Assembly (NCBI RefSeq): GCF_958298935.1
Contig: NC_084921.1
Coordinates: 45,107,001 to 45,171,000, forward strand
Origin: Phragmites australis
Taxonomy: Eukaryota > Streptophyta > Magnoliopsida > Poales > Poaceae
Direction of reading: 5' to 3'
DNA length: 64,000 nt
The notes beneath the pieces are model-generated. The model was not told where the DNA came from. It saw only the letters and a list, made by a program, of their open reading frames with translations, and made no database searches. This document shows, in pieces, positions 1 through 13,304 of the stretch. The translations under genes and the position numbers were made by a program. Position 1 is the stretch's first letter. Every line of letters starts with the position of its first letter.

Positions 1-1120
1 AGGCATGGCTGCCCTGCTCTAGTTGTCCTGTGCGTCCCGTACCATCACCGAACGCCGTCATGCTCATCCGTCAGACCATCTTGCGACATTAAATGCTACG
101 AGACGGGTCACTGCAATTCCACACCGCCTCACGACTATGCCACGTTGAAAGCAGATGCCTGGAGAAAGAAAAAACACTTGTGTAGGTAGTATTAAATGAG
201 ACTTGATCTGGTACGTGGATATCTGCTCTGCGACCAATGAGGGCTGGTTGCAGGACCTTGCTGCACGACCAGGGGTACTGCACGCTGACACTTCGCAGCG
301 TAGGACCCGCCACGTGGGGCACCTCTTACTCATTACACCGACAGCCTACACATGCACGCCTTTATGTTTTGCCTACGTGACAATAGTTCTTATTTTCTCA
401 GGGGTGATAGGCTGATAGCTCTTGCATTTCCAGTAGCCACCGTCCTGCACGTTACTTTTCTTAATGCTTTTAACATTGTTGGGCCATGTCTGTAGTCCTG
501 ATATTTGGACAAAATAATGCAAGTCGTACACAGCATTGAATCATATCTTTGGAGCCATCCAAGGATTGTATGCCCAGGAGTCTTGTCCTCCAAATAAATC
601 TAAATTGCTCCTACACGTTGCTGCTTAGTAGGATTCTTGGCAGCTTGTTCGATGGTCTTTTATATGAGCGCTGGAACGGTCACGCCAGGTCTCTATGTTT
701 AGTCTATGTGCAGAACCAATACGCTGGATTTTTTGACTGGCCGGTGAGTTTCACTGGGATGCTAACAGCACAAGATATACTAACACTGTGTCACACAAGT
801 GAGACCGTACCGATTTATTGCAAGCACTGCTCTGCACATGCGGGGCTGTACTGATTCTTTGCATATGCATGTGAAGGCATGTTGCGGATGAGACCATGTC
901 AGGTCAAATTGATAGTCTACTCTAGAGGGTGGCACCGGTTTTAGTTACTCTTATAAAGGCAAAATGTTTGATAAACAAAAGGTGACCTACCATTAGGATT
1001 AGGATGGGGTTGTGATTTGCATGAGATTGATGAATCAGTATTGAATCAAAAATTATTTTCATTTAACCATTTCTCTGTTTTCTTTTTTGTCTTGATTTAT
1101 GACCATGATCTTGCTTACAG
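1..1120 (+). other. Intron (or upstream part) of the IDE-like gene
   Basis: This stretch lies before the first recognisable exon of the M16 protease. I looked for the missing N-terminal exon, which should encode a Gly-Leu-Ala-His-Phe-Leu type segment and end in phase to complete the HxxEH motif, and did not see it. It is most simply read as intron 1, with exon 1 outside the window. No transposon ends or RNA genes were recognised. Confidence 0.5.
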
Positions 1121-4100
1121 AGCATATGCTATTTTATGCCAGCGAGAAATACCCTGGAGAACATGAGTATACGAAATATATCACAGAGGTACATTCTATT
1201 AATCAAAATAAGTATTAAGAAAATATTCAACCTCATTTCATTTAATGGAAGTCTTTTGGCAAGTATCGGTCGCTCTTACAACATAATCACAGAATCATAT
1301 TATGAGTTCAGCCCAGTTGTAGGGTTCTGTATCATTTAGATGCTGAGCCTGTCAGAAGGTAACACGTGAAATAGAGAAAGGACGAGAGAAATTGCTTTTG
1401 TTAGGCACGCTATGACTTGTTGCATTTTATGTCTGATCTACACTTTAACAGACGGAATCTCATTGCCTGTACCATAGCGACATAGCCCATTCAACCCTCT
1501 CGACACTATTGCGGTTGCAGAGTGCAGAACAAATGGATCAATGTACCATACACTGAGCTCACGACTAAAGTCCATTTGTACTTTTGTAGTTTGTTGTGCT
1601 CTTAAACCAAATACACCTAGCTCTGCATCTGGATGTTCTGTGGTGTCGTGGTGCCCTTACATGGCAAGGCGAATTCTGTAAAGAAAGGCAGCACTAATTT
1701 TCTGATTAGAAACAATCAAACAAATTTGTCATCCCAACCCTATCGTAAGTCAGTATGAGGCTAAGAGCTCCACACCTTGCACGATTTCCTGCCTGGAAGC
1801 CTGTTATTATTGTTCTTTTGGAAGTCTTTATATATCATGCTTAATGCCTGGTTACACTCAGTTTACTTGGATTATATTTTGACTATTTGCTTGTTTCAAT
1901 TTTTTTAACTAATTGGTATGATGTGAAAAATATCAGCATGGTGGCTCCTACAATGCCTATACATGCTCAGAGACAACGAATTTCTATTTTGATATCAACG
2001 TGGACAATTTTGAAGAAGCCTTAGATAGGCAAGTGTCTTCAACAGTATTTTATGTTCAATTAATGCATCTTTATTGAAGAAGGTGGTGATTTTCTGTTCT
2101 AAATATCTGCATGGTTCTTTGTTGAATAATAATGAGGTGATTTCTGATGCGCAGATTTGCACAGTTCTTTATTAAGCCACTGATGTCGCAGGATGCTGTT
2201 CTTAGAGAGATAAAAGCTGTTGATTCTGGTGAGCAGTTGTTTTATGCACGGTGATGCTATTCGCATCTAACAAGGCATATGCTTCTATGGTCGTCCAGAT
2301 GAAATCAAGAGTGTCTCAAAGCAACTAGCTTAGATGGGTGGTTAAAATTAAACCAGTCTGACCTAATAGCCACAATCACTTTGCAATTTACTCATGTTTT
2401 TTTTGTTTTTTTGAGAAATGAGAAGCACACTCTAGCTAATTTTACTTTATTGCCCTTACAGAACACAAGAAAAATTTGTTGTCTGATTACTGGAGAATAC
2501 AACAGGTACTTGGAAGTTTCAGCTTTGTGTATTAAGAACTTGGTGTTTTGTGCACTCCATAACTATCAGAAACTGCAGTCAGTAAAGCATATATATTTTG
2601 AATAGAAATTCTCTTTATTTATGATGTGTGCTTCCATATTATACAAACAACAGTGTCAATATTTAAGGCAATCATAATTATGTTAGGACAAGAATCAACC
2701 ATGTCTGCGTTATCTAAGTCTTTTTTATCCTCATATCCTCTCGTTGTCATCTCTTCACTTTTAAAATTTTAATACCATAGCCATTCTGCACTGTTACCTC
2801 GGTTTCTTTTTTTTTCTCCACAGCTTGAAAAACATCTGGCTTCAAAGGATCACCCTTACCATAAATTCAGTACTGGTAACCGATTCTTTATCTTCAGAAT
2901 ACTCATCTTGTCAGCTCATTATGACTGTTAGTTTGTATTCAGTTCTGATAAAACACTGCCCTGATTCAAAACATCAAGCGGTTTCAGTTTTCTTGTGTTC
3001 CAATTTCCACTTCCACCATTAAATATGTCTATAACCCTTGTAATCACAATTAATTTTCAAATAAATTCAAAAGGAAGTTATATTTGTTCGTGCAAATTGA
3101 AATAACTGCATTTGAAATCTAAATTAATGTCCCTAACAGTTCGTGTGCATCCTAAATAGCAACTGTCTTGAGGAAATGTTATCTTACAGAATTATGTCTC
3201 ATAACTCATGTGAAATTTGTTATCTCAAATCTATGTATTAAGTTACAGATTTTATTATTTTTCTTACTTCTAATTTGCCATTTAATATATCAGGAAGCTG
3301 GGAAACACTCGAAACTAAACCAAAAGAGAGGGGCTTGGACATCAGACTTGAACTTCTGAAGTTTTACGAGAATTATTCAGCAAACCTTATGCACCTTGTT
3401 GTTTATGGAAAGGGTAAATATTACGGAGTAGTCCATTGGAGTACATAAACCTATTTGTTACTGATAGTATGATTTTGTAGAGAGCCTCGATTGCATTCAG
3501 AGCTTGGTTGAGCGTTTGTTTAGTGACATAAACAATACTGACCAGAGAAGCTTCAAATGCCCGAGTCATCCTCTTTCAGAGGAACATTTGCAGGTAGAAA
3601 TATGAAGTAACACCAAACATAGTAAATGGAGAGGATGGAATGCTTGACATGGAATCCATTCTCGATATTTTTTTATTTGTCAGAAAAATATAAATACAAG
3701 TGATGGCAAATGGAATGAAGTTTGTCATGATTGTTATGCAGCTTCTTGTGAAAGCACTGCCAATAGAAGAAGGTGACTATCTAAGAATGATATGGCCAGT
3801 TACACCTAGCATCCACTTTCACAAAGAAGGCCCTTGCCGTTATCTCAGTCATCTCATTGGGCATGAAGGCGAGGGGTCCATCTTCCATATTATAAAGGAA
3901 CTAGGCAAGCTTACTTCAACAGTTTATTGTTGTATTAATTCTTTTAACAACATTATCTACTCAAAAGATAGTAATTCTTTACTTTCTTATGTCAATTTGT
4001 GCAACCTGTGACATTTGTAATTTTGGCTACTGTAGGATGGGCCATGAACTTAATGGCTGGAGAGGGCACTGACAGTACACAATATTCCTTCTTCTCAGTA

Positions 4101-7100
4101 AGCATGAGGCTCACTGATGCTGGTCACGGTAATTTTCCATCTACAGTTTGTTCTTCTGGAACTAGCATAAATATTTTAGTTTCAAGAACATTTCGATTTC
4201 ATTTAAGCCTCTTATGCCCATATGCTATCATCTCAGAACACATGGAGGATATTGTTGGGTTGATCTTCAAATATCTACTTCTATTAAAAGAAGATGGGGT
4301 CCATAAATGGATATTTAATGAGGTAATCAGAAAGCGCATGTTTTATGTATTATGTAAAATTATTTGGTAGGTTATGATATTGTATCCATTTACTTCTCTA
4401 AGGAACCAAAACACTCAAACACATGAAAACGCCCCTCCGGATGATAGACTTTATCTGCTAATGAGTAATGGTGGAGTATGAACATTTGGATATGAATGTT
4501 GCACTCTTGGAGTCTGTTACATTTTCCTTTCACAAAATATTCGGATGTTCTTTGTTTCCAATACTAATTCATAATTCAATTATTCTGCATATCCTTAGGA
4601 TTTTGTGGAGCAAATATTTTATTTACATTTAGTTTTGCAAAATATAAATGCTAAGTTGTTTCAACTTTCTAGCTTGTGGCGGTAAATGAAACGGAGTTCC
4701 ACTATCAAGACAAAGTTCATCCAATCAGCTATGTGATGGATACTGTCTCAAGTATGCGGGTATATTTCTCTAGAGCCCATTACATGTTTCAGCTTTTACA
4801 GTTGTATCTGATCATTGATCTTCGTTGCTGATATATTCTTTTGTAGAGGTATTCTATAAATTATAACACTAAACAATGAATACTCTGTTATCTAGGATTT
4901 CATCAGTGGGTCCAAAATTTGTTGAACTTCGACTTTTCTCTGTAGTCCTTTATTATCTTCTGTCTTCAGTTTCCAATACTCGTAAACTTGCTTGCAGTTG
5001 TTCCCACCAGAAGAATGGCTGGTTGGAGCATCATTGCCTTCAAAGTATGCACCAAAAAGAATAAATATGATACTTGATCAATTGTCACCCGAAGGAGTAA
5101 GGTACGCCTGTGCAGTTCACATGGCAGCTTTGTTTGTGCCTACTATCTATATCATATGTGAACATATAAACAAACATAAAATGGTTCATTTCTGAGGTGT
5201 CAAACAGGGAAGAGTATGCAAATCAAGCATGGTATGAAAATCATTTGCACATTTGCCACTTCATTTACAGATGGGTGTGCAGATCGCAGATCAAAAGAAA
5301 AGGAGCTCCAAAGTTGGAATGAACCTTGTCAATCTCACGATCCAGGTAGTAGTAGGCAAGGGACATTAGTAATGTAGGCACTCATCATTGGAATATCCTT
5401 ATCCTATCAACATCAACAGCCTTTGTCCCAAGAAAGTTAGGGTAAGCTAGAGATGAAATCCACAAGATCCAACTAAAAAGATGATGAGAAAACAATAATG
5501 ATAATAAAAGTATTAGTAATAGTAAAAAATAATAAATAATAAAAGTACAAGTAGAATGATACATGAGTTATGGTTCTGACACGTGGATTGTTAACTTCCA
5601 CGCGCTTCTATCCGTAGATAGTTCTTTGGGGATATTTTATTCCTTCAAGTCTCTTTACAGACTCCTCAGCTCCTCCTATGTTAGATTTGGTCGACCTCTG
5701 CCTCTCTTCACATTATCAGCGCGTCTCGGTATCCCGCTATGCATAGGTGACTCTGAAAACTTCTTTCGGATATGTCCAAGCCATCTCAACCGATGTTGGA
5801 CAATTTTTTCTTCAATTGGCGCTACTCTACCCTATCATATATATCATTATTTCGGATCCGATCGTTTCTTGTATGGTTACAAATCCATCGCAACATACGC
5901 ATCTCAGCTACATTTAATTGTTGGATATGTCGCTTTTTAGTTGACCAACATTCGACGCCATACAACATTACAGGTCGAATCGCTGTTCTATTGAACTTAC
6001 CTTTCCGTTCTTGTGGCACCCTCTTGTTACAGAGGATGCCAGAAGCTTGACGCCATTTCATCCATCCAACTTTGATTCTATGACTAACATTTTCATCGAT
6101 ATCACTATCCCTCTGTAGCATCGATCTTAAATATCGAAAGGTATTCGTCTTGGGAACCACCTCTCCACCGAGACTAACATCTTTTCCCTCTTGCCTAGTA
6201 GCACCGAAAACACACTTCATAGACTTGGTTTTGGTCATACTAAGTCTAAAACCTTTCGATTCTAAAGTATATCTCAACAACTCCAATTTTCTATTAACCC
6301 CTATCCTACTCTCGTCAACTAACACCATAGTTGTTATGGCGTCGGGATATCGTCGCCATAACGACGATATGTCGTCGTGGCGGAAATCCGCTTGTCGCCG
6401 CAGGGACGCCACGGCTCCGCCGTGTATGGCGTCCGCCATATCGCCGTGGCGTCCCCGTGGCATCCCCGTGGCGCCTGTATGGCGTCCTGTGGCACATGGC
6501 AGCTCACCGTGGCGTCCCCGTGGCGCCTGTATGGCGTCCTGTGGCACATGACGGCTCTGTGGCTGGCGCAATAGAAGGTTAGGTTGGTAGTGACTTACCT
6601 GGTAATCCAGTTAAGGATTGAGGAATCCGCCCGCACCATTCTATCCGCATCCATCGAGAGCCCGCAAGGACTGAGGAACCCTAGCCTGAGCCGCCAGCGG
6701 CGGAGGCGGGACAGTCGATCTCCGCCCGCCCCTGCACCCGCTGTGTTCGCCGCCCCCGCCTCGGATCTTCGGCCGCCCTCGCCCTCCGTCGGCCTTGCCC
6801 TTGGTGTCTCCCTCGTCGGCCGCCCTCACCCTCGAGTTGACATCTCCCGAGCCGGCCACCCCCAGCCGCCCTCCATCGAGTAGCTCCTCGGCTCCTCTTC
6901 TATTGTGTTTTTTTTTTGTTTCAACTCTCACGCACACTAGCAGCCAGCAGGCCAGTATCACACTCTGAACGCACGCACACTAGCAGAGTAGCAGTATGCC
7001 AGTAGCACACACACACTAGCAGTAGCAGTGTAGCACACTTGAGCACTTAGCACGCACACAGCTCAAGCACACATTGACACGTAGCAGTAGGCCCGTAACA

Positions 7101-10100
7101 GTGTAGCACACAGCTCAAGCACTGCTGCACAGCTGCACTAGGCACACATAATAGTAGGGAGTAGGCAGTAGCTATACTCTAAGCTATAGCACACATAGCA
7201 AAGTACCACACTAAGCAATTAGCACACATAACAGTAGCTTAAGCACACTAGCACACAATGACACAACAGTACAACTTTGAGACATGAGAGAGTTATATGT
7301 CTTTTGTGCTATATTTACATTGTTATTTGCCTTTTGTGCTACATTTACATTTTCTAATATCGTAGATTATAACTGTTAAGCTACATTTACATTGTTATTT
7401 GTTAATATCCTAGACTATAATGTGTGTATTCGCCACGTGTGTATGGCTTCGCCACGCCACGCGCCATGACGCTGTAAAGTTGTGAAGGTGGTGGGTCGCC
7501 GCGCCTCGCCATACCGCCGTAACAACCATGACTAACACCACATTGTCAGTAAAGAGCATACACCAAGGGATATCTCCCTAAATGTCCCTTGTGACCTCAT
7601 CCATCACCAAAGCAAATAAATAAGGGCTCAAAGTTGGAGGCACAAATTTAATGTATCATTGGGCACAAATTTGTAGATTACTGAAAGTTGGAGGCTTATC
7701 CCCTTTTTCTGAAATATGGCTGTTATTTTGACCTCATATCTTATGGTTGTGTTCAAATGCTTTCGTTCATTTTTGTGCGCACGTGCGCATAGGTATGGGG
7801 GGGTTGGGGGTTGACAAGACTGTGCCTGGATTCAGTTTTTAATTTTGGAAAGTTCATGAGCTGGAAAGCCCTACAACCTTAGTACCTGCAGTGGTGTGTT
7901 TGGCCAAGGTAGCTTATAATCTATACAAACTCCTCGGGTAGCTAATCTTGTACTTCAACAAACTTATAACGCCGTAAAGTTATCATACTGTCCCTAGCTT
8001 CTTTCAGTGGTGGGATTAAAAAAGTTAAACCCAAAAATTAGCTGAGGCTTTACCTTCGTATCTTAAGCTTATTTTGCTGATGCTTTGTCTATGGCACCAT
8101 ACGCATATGCTCTTTCTTTGATGCTATACATCTTTCTCTCTATTTAGAATATTCTGGGAGTCAAAAAAATTTGAAGGATCTACTAATTCTGTTGAACCCT
8201 GGTATAGTACGTCATATTCTGCTGAAAATGTCACTCCGTCTATGATACAGGTTTGCCTTTTTAATAATCTCATTTTCTTTATTGTCTTTCCCCCATCTTA
8301 TTCCACCTGACATACTGATATGCTAGATAATCTGCAAAGTGGGTGAAATAAGATTCCATAACATCAATTTTCTCTACTTGACAGCAATGGATTCAAAAAG
8401 CTCCTATTGAGAAACTCCATCTCCCAAAGCCTAATATCTTCATTCCAAAGGATTTCTCTCTTAAAGAAGTGCATGAAAAGGTCAATTTTGGAGTACTTCA
8501 ATGTTTGCACCAGCATACTCCATATGAATTGTTGAGACCTTACATAGTGAATAGCTCTAACGAAAAGAAAAAATGTTTTACCAGATTACTTTTCCAATGG
8601 TATTAAGGAAGACACCGCTTTCGCGGTTGTGGTATAAGCCCGACATGCTGTTTTCCACTCCAAAGGTGAACATTATAATTGATTTCCACTGTCCATTATC
8701 AAGCCACTCCCCCGAAGCGGTCATTTCTACTGGTCTCTTTGTTGATTTGTTAGTAGATTATTTGAATGCTTATGGTAAGCACTAATCTGCAAATTGGGTG
8801 AACAATTGCATATTTGTCCATACATGACAGTCAATTTGGGAGTATTCCTGCCAACTTTAAGTCCAAGTGTATTCTGACCAAATATCTGTGCTTTTTGCAG
8901 CTTATGATGCTCAAATTGCTGGTTTATTCTATTCAATATATCCTACTTTTGCCGGATTCCAGGTTTATTCAATTACTATGATTGCTTTTGTTTTCAATGA
9001 GTCTGACAGCTACGCTGCTTAGTCATTGTATAATCTCCGTTCTGTCTGTAGCAATTCTGATGCATTATGAAGTTGCTGGTATTAAGCTAACTCAAACATT
9101 TAATTGTCTATGTTTAAAGGTCTTTGTAGGTGGTTACAATGATAAGATGAGAGTTCTGCTAAATTCCATACTGAAGCAAATTGCTAGCTTTGAAGTTAAG
9201 CCAAACAGGTTTTCTGCCCTGAAGGTAAGATGTGGATTTTACTATTTTGGAGTATGCTTTACTTTCATAATTGGCTCAGGCACATTTAAATTCATAATTA
9301 TTCTCTTTGTCATGAACTTTGTCCAGATTAATTTGTTTGACAGATGAACTTTACTTTCCTTAATCGCTGGTTTTCTATTGACTTGCAACTGATAGATGAT
9401 CAGAGCTGACTTGTGTCAAATTTAAGTTGTGGACATGATATTGTGAGTCCTGAAAGCCTGAAGGTTCCTTGGACCATGGTGTTCTGCATGCAGAATTACG
9501 ATTTGTTTGTTTCCTTGTTGCTGGATATTTGTTGGCTTACCAGCTTGATATGAAAGTTTATGGCAAACTTCATCAAATGTCTAGCTGAATGGCAAATGCA
9601 GTAATTTAGAGTTCTAGACACACATGACAAGTCAAATGTTCACTAAAGATCCATAATTTTCCATATCCTAAGCTAGAAATCTTAGTACTTATCTCAATTC
9701 CCAATACAGTGCTTTATTTCTCACATGCCAAAAGATTCTCTAAATTAACTCAATCCTATTTAGTTGCATGGTCTAACTGCTTTGCAATGGCGCAGTTTTT
9801 TATGCATTCATTCATAAGGAGTGACACATTTCATAAGTGCAGCTCGCATCATATCGTGATTACAATAAATTAGGGCAACATACACATTACAATACTATGC
9901 TTGGCCTGTGGTTTCTCAAAATCATAGCTAGGATAACCTTTTGCTTCATTAGGCATTTTCAAACTCTTGAACATAATTGTCTTTCTTGTGATGATTTCTT
10001 TCATGAGTAATTGCTAACCAACATCTTACAATCTCAGGAAACTTCTGTCAAGGACTATCAAAATTTTAATTTCAGCCAACCATATTCTCAAGCTTCATAC

Positions 10101-12740
10101 TATGTCTCCTTAATATTGGAGGACAAAAAATGGCCTGTAGTTGAGAAATGTGAAGCGCTTTCTAAGATCAAATCAGATTCTCTTGTGAAGTTTGTACCAC
10201 ACATGCTATCGAAGACATTTTTGGAATGTTATGTTCAAGGTTTGGCAGACTTTTGTGTTAATCCTGGTGTAAATATATTTCCATGAAACTTTAATAGGAA
10301 GAATTTCTAATCGTACTATTGAAAATTCCCCTTGTAGGGAACATTGAACCAAGTGAGGCAAAATCTATTGCCCAGGAGATCGAAGACACTATATTTAATA
10401 CTCCAAATTCTTTGTTCAAAGCCATGTCTCCATCCCTATATCTGACTAAAAGGGTTCTCATGCTTGAAAATGAGTTAAAGTGCTACTACCAAATTGAGGG
10501 CCTGAATCCAAAAAATGAGAATTCATCAGTTGTCCAATATATTCAGGTGAAGGGTCCTTATGACTTTTGGTGCAAGAGGTGCAACATTGATCAAAACTTA
10601 TTGCTGATTGGTGGTCGGCACCTTCAAATCTTTGGTGCAAAACTAATGTTCACCGAACGGATTACTAATTGGCTTCCTTGCTCCCATCCATTTACTGTTT
10701 ATGATCAGTCCAATTAGAATTGGAACACTGTGGAGAGGGTTGTTGGCAGTCTGCCAACACTGGGCCCGTATTACTCAGTGAAGCTCAGTAGAATAGGAGA
10801 GCTTTTTCCACTTTTTTTTTCAAGTTTTAAAGCCCTGTGATGCAATATTGTGCTTACATGCAAAAATAATATCAAATACTCAAACTCGAAAATAATATTT
10901 TTACTTCATACAGATTTTATTGGAAAGCTAATGTATTCTTCAATCACCAAGTGATGCTCTAGCTACTTAGTAACATATCTAATTAGCAAAATATAGCAGT
11001 GCAATTGAGTTTGAGATGTATCAAAAATGACACTGGCCCTTTTTTACTTCCTTTGAGGTATTATCACTTTATAAGAAGTAGCATAATATCTCAAGAAAGA
11101 TTCCAAGTTGAATGCATAACGTTCTGCAACAGTAAGCATGCCAGGATACTAAATATCTTTAATATATCCAGGTACATCAGGACGATGCCATTTCGAATAT
11201 CAAACTTCAGTTGTTCTCTCTAATTGCTAGCCAGCCTGCCTTCAACCAGCTGCGAACCGTTGAACAACTTGGGTACATAACAAGTCTTTCTCTAAGGTAT
11301 ATGCCAGATGTTTTTGTCTTCATGTATTGCTTGTTACCTGCTCTTTTAACAATAACATGAAGGTATAGTTCACATTTATTTATTATTTTTAAAAAGGAAA
11401 AGATTATACTTTTGAATTTGACTGCTTAAAAATCCTAGCTTACGATAAATGTTATCATTCTTCAGATCCGACTATGGAATTTGGGCACTCCAGGTTGTTA
11501 TTCAATCCACAGTAAAGGTACAAGTTCAAAGCTAGAGTAATTCATATGACAAACTTTCATTGCTTTTCTCCTGCTGATGTTATAGTTGGACACCTAGGAT
11601 CCTTCGTACCTTGATGCTAGAATTGACGAATTCTTCAAGATGTTTGAAAGCAAAATCCATGAACTGTCCGACAAGGACTTTAAGGTTAGTGGCTCCGATT
11701 TGCATTTCAGAGCTAATGGAGCTTTCAGGTTTTCCAACCCTATGTGATGTTCAATGTCAATTTTTTCTCTCTTTCATAAGTACTCCATAAAACGCTCTCT
11801 AAAATCTTCTTGTTGAGTGGTAAGCAGCAACATCCACTACAAGATTCAGTACAGATGGAAAATCTTGACTTAGAGAATGGATTAGAAACCGGTACAAGAT
11901 GTACAACATCATTACATCATAGAAGGGATTTAACAGTTTTAATACCATGGTTTGAAATAATGAAGAACTATGGATTAGGAAAAAGAATGCAGAAATATGA
12001 TCTCATAGTTGAATTTATCCATATGCGGCATGTATGATCTCATAGTTGAATTTATCCATATGTGGCATGTTAGTGAAATACTGGATTATTTGTATGTCCA
12101 TAATCAGAGGGCGTTACTTGATATTATTGGACTAGATATTTGCACTGCAAGCATTGATACAGAATTCTTATTTCAGAGAAATGTGAAATCGCTGATTGAT
12201 TCCAAACTGGAGAAATTCAAAAACTTGTGGGAGGAATCGCATTTTTACTGGGGAGAGATTGATGCAGGAACTCTCAAGTTTGATAGGGTCGAGTCCGAGG
12301 TAAGTCTTCTCCTTTCGGCAATAATGCATCAAGTACAAAGAAAACAGGTCGTGAGTAAACAAGATGCTGTTAGAGAAGAGCATTTGTCACAAAATTGTTG
12401 TCGTTCTTACTAAATTAAACAGAAAATATATTCTTTATAAAAGAAAGTCCATGTCCTTTAGCCGACCTCAAATAACATTTGCCAGGTTGCTCTCCTAAGA
12501 GAGCTCAAGAAAGAAGAATTCATTGAATTCTTCGATCGGTACATAAAAGTGGACGCGCCTCAAAGGAGGACAATAAGCGTGCAAGTCTTCGGCTGCAACC
12601 ATTCGGCAGAGTTCAAGAAGGCGATCGCCGAAGCTGATCCACCCAAAACGTACAGGATCACGGACATATTCGGCTTCAAACGATCTAGGCCGTTGTACAG
12701 CTCACTGAAGGGCGGTCTGGGCCGGATCACAATGGACTGA
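1121..12740 (+). CDS. IDE: Insulin-degrading-enzyme-like zinc metalloprotease (peptidase M16), 5'-partial, 24 exons
   Basis: Inverzincin-type protease that degrades peptides; the best-studied plant relative is peroxisomal. Exons: 1121-1188, 1937-2028, 2155-2228, 2462-2505, 2824-2875, 3294-3413, 3481-3593, 3742-3904, 4036-4128, 4237-4322, 4673-4759, 4998-5101, 8148-8250, 8385-8480, 8585-8774, 8901-8962, 9120-9224, 10038-10239, 10338-10546, 11172-11296, 11466-11517, 11598-11684, 12177-12299, 12486-12740. All join in frame and give about 901 residues; family members are near 970, so roughly 70 N-terminal residues are upstream. The first exon starts with the second half of the HxxEH zinc site (EHMLFYASEKYPGE). 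The third zinc ligand is the Glu in REIKAVDS. C-terminal landmarks include TVEQLGYITSL and SRPLYSSLKGG. Introns starting at 2029 and 3905 have GC donors. The C-terminus ends in TMD, so no PTS1 is visible. Intron 5102-8147 holds nested transposons. Confidence 0.93.
5485..7632 (-). mobile_element. RTE-type non-LTR retrotransposon, 5'-truncated, interrupted by a hAT-like element
   Basis: Read on the minus strand, 7632-7531 and 6325-5565 together encode the C-terminal part of an RTE reverse transcriptase. Visible pieces are SPYLFALVMDEVTRDI, the catalytic region as MLFTDNVVLVDESR (Ala-Asp-Asp normally, here Thr-Asp-Asn), FRYL, MRMLRWICNHTR and a VQHRLRWLGHI segment. There is an in-frame stop after TRDI and a frameshift near 5822, so it is dead. 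An A/T-rich tail with AATAAT-like repeats at about 5490-5550 marks the 3' end, and the 5' truncation near 7632 is typical of LINEs. It sits antisense inside a large intron of the IDE-like gene. Confidence 0.85.
6326..7530. mobile_element. hAT-like non-autonomous DNA element nested in the RTE
   Basis: The 1,205-bp insertion is flanked by a perfect 8-bp duplication ACTAACAC (6318-6325 and 7531-7538). Its ends are imperfect inverted repeats, CATAGTTGTTATGGCG on the left and CATGGTTGTTACGGCG read inward from the right (14 of 16 match). Removing it restores the RTE reading frame exactly, which proves the boundaries. The ends are GC-rich with many ATGGCG motifs; a 35-bp unit is repeated at 6464-6498 and 6516-6550. 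The middle is an imperfect run of AGCACAC/AGCAGT motifs (about 6940-7270). No transposase was seen. The hAT assignment rests on the 8-bp duplication. Confidence 0.75.
11997..12070. repeat. 37-bp tandem duplication in an IDE intron
   Basis: Two adjacent copies (11997-12033 and 12034-12070) of a 37-bp unit differ at a single base (C/T). They lie within intron 11685-12176 and do not touch the splice sites. The near-identity suggests a recent local slippage event. Confidence 0.85.
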
Positions 12741-13025
12741 CAGCGATCAGGCTGCTATTCTAATTGGCTCTCAGAATTCCAAGTGTCAGATTCGATTGCA
12801 CGATTGATGCCATTCTTCACTCATTATTAATCATTGCACGACATTATGCTACTTTCTGGACAAATCTAAGAGCTGTATATAGTCATGTGCACATGTTCGT
12901 TTGTGTTTCTTCTGGCAAGTATGCAGTTTGTACAATTACAGCTTTACAGTGCAAGAAGGCAAGGCAGCCGAGAGATCCACACATGTACAGCTTGAGCTCG
13001 GCTGCCCGACGCCGCCCGAGGACCG

Positions 13026-13256
13026 TCACGGCGTAGCCATCCGCGCGTGCATCTCCGGCTCGCCTACGGCAGGGCCCGGGGTGCCGGCGCTCTCCCCGGC
13101 GAACGGCCGCTGGCGACCCCACTCGTAGCCGACGCGGTGCCACCGGCACCGGAAGGACCCCCGGTGCGCCGTGGGCGAGCACACGCAGTAGTAGTGCGGC
13201 TGGGCCTGGTGCACCGGCGTCGGCCGCGGCACAGCCGCCGAGGGAGACGACCGCAC
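13026..13256 (-). pseudogene. Fragment of a small Cys-Ser-Pro-Thr/HPGSFRC-motif (serine-rich-related) plant protein gene
   Basis: The minus-strand frame contains HYYCVCSPTAHRGSFRCRWH. This resembles the core of a plant family of short proteins of unknown function with a CxCSPTxHPGSFRC signature (often called serine-rich protein-related); here Pro is replaced by Arg. The frame runs to a stop at 13026, but it lacks an ATG and is open upstream only to a stop near 13320. A plausible ATG lies in another frame (near 13292). The 5' end runs into the Gypsy pol remnant that starts around 13300, so I infer that the transposon insertion removed or disturbed the start. It is convergent with the IDE-like gene. 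An intact gene with an unusual start cannot be excluded. Confidence 0.45.
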
Positions 13257-13304
13257 GCCCGCGTGGCGCTCCCGCCGCCAGAAGCATGTGCCATCCGGGG
13301 CTCC

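Noticed and set aside
1..1120. First exon of the IDE-like gene
   Set aside because: No sequence encoding the expected His-Phe-Leu-Glu zinc-site segment was found on the plus strand, so the exon was not placed in the window.
5822..6571. 249-codon minus frame as a single protein
   Set aside because: Its first part is read from the hAT-like element and the remainder from the RTE LINE; it is a chance fusion across a transposon border.
10240..10286. Extension of the IDE exon ending at 10239 into the following open sequence
   Set aside because: The downstream exon continues the conserved Gln-Gly-Asn-Ile-Glu segment only if splicing occurs at 10239/10338; the open stretch is intron.
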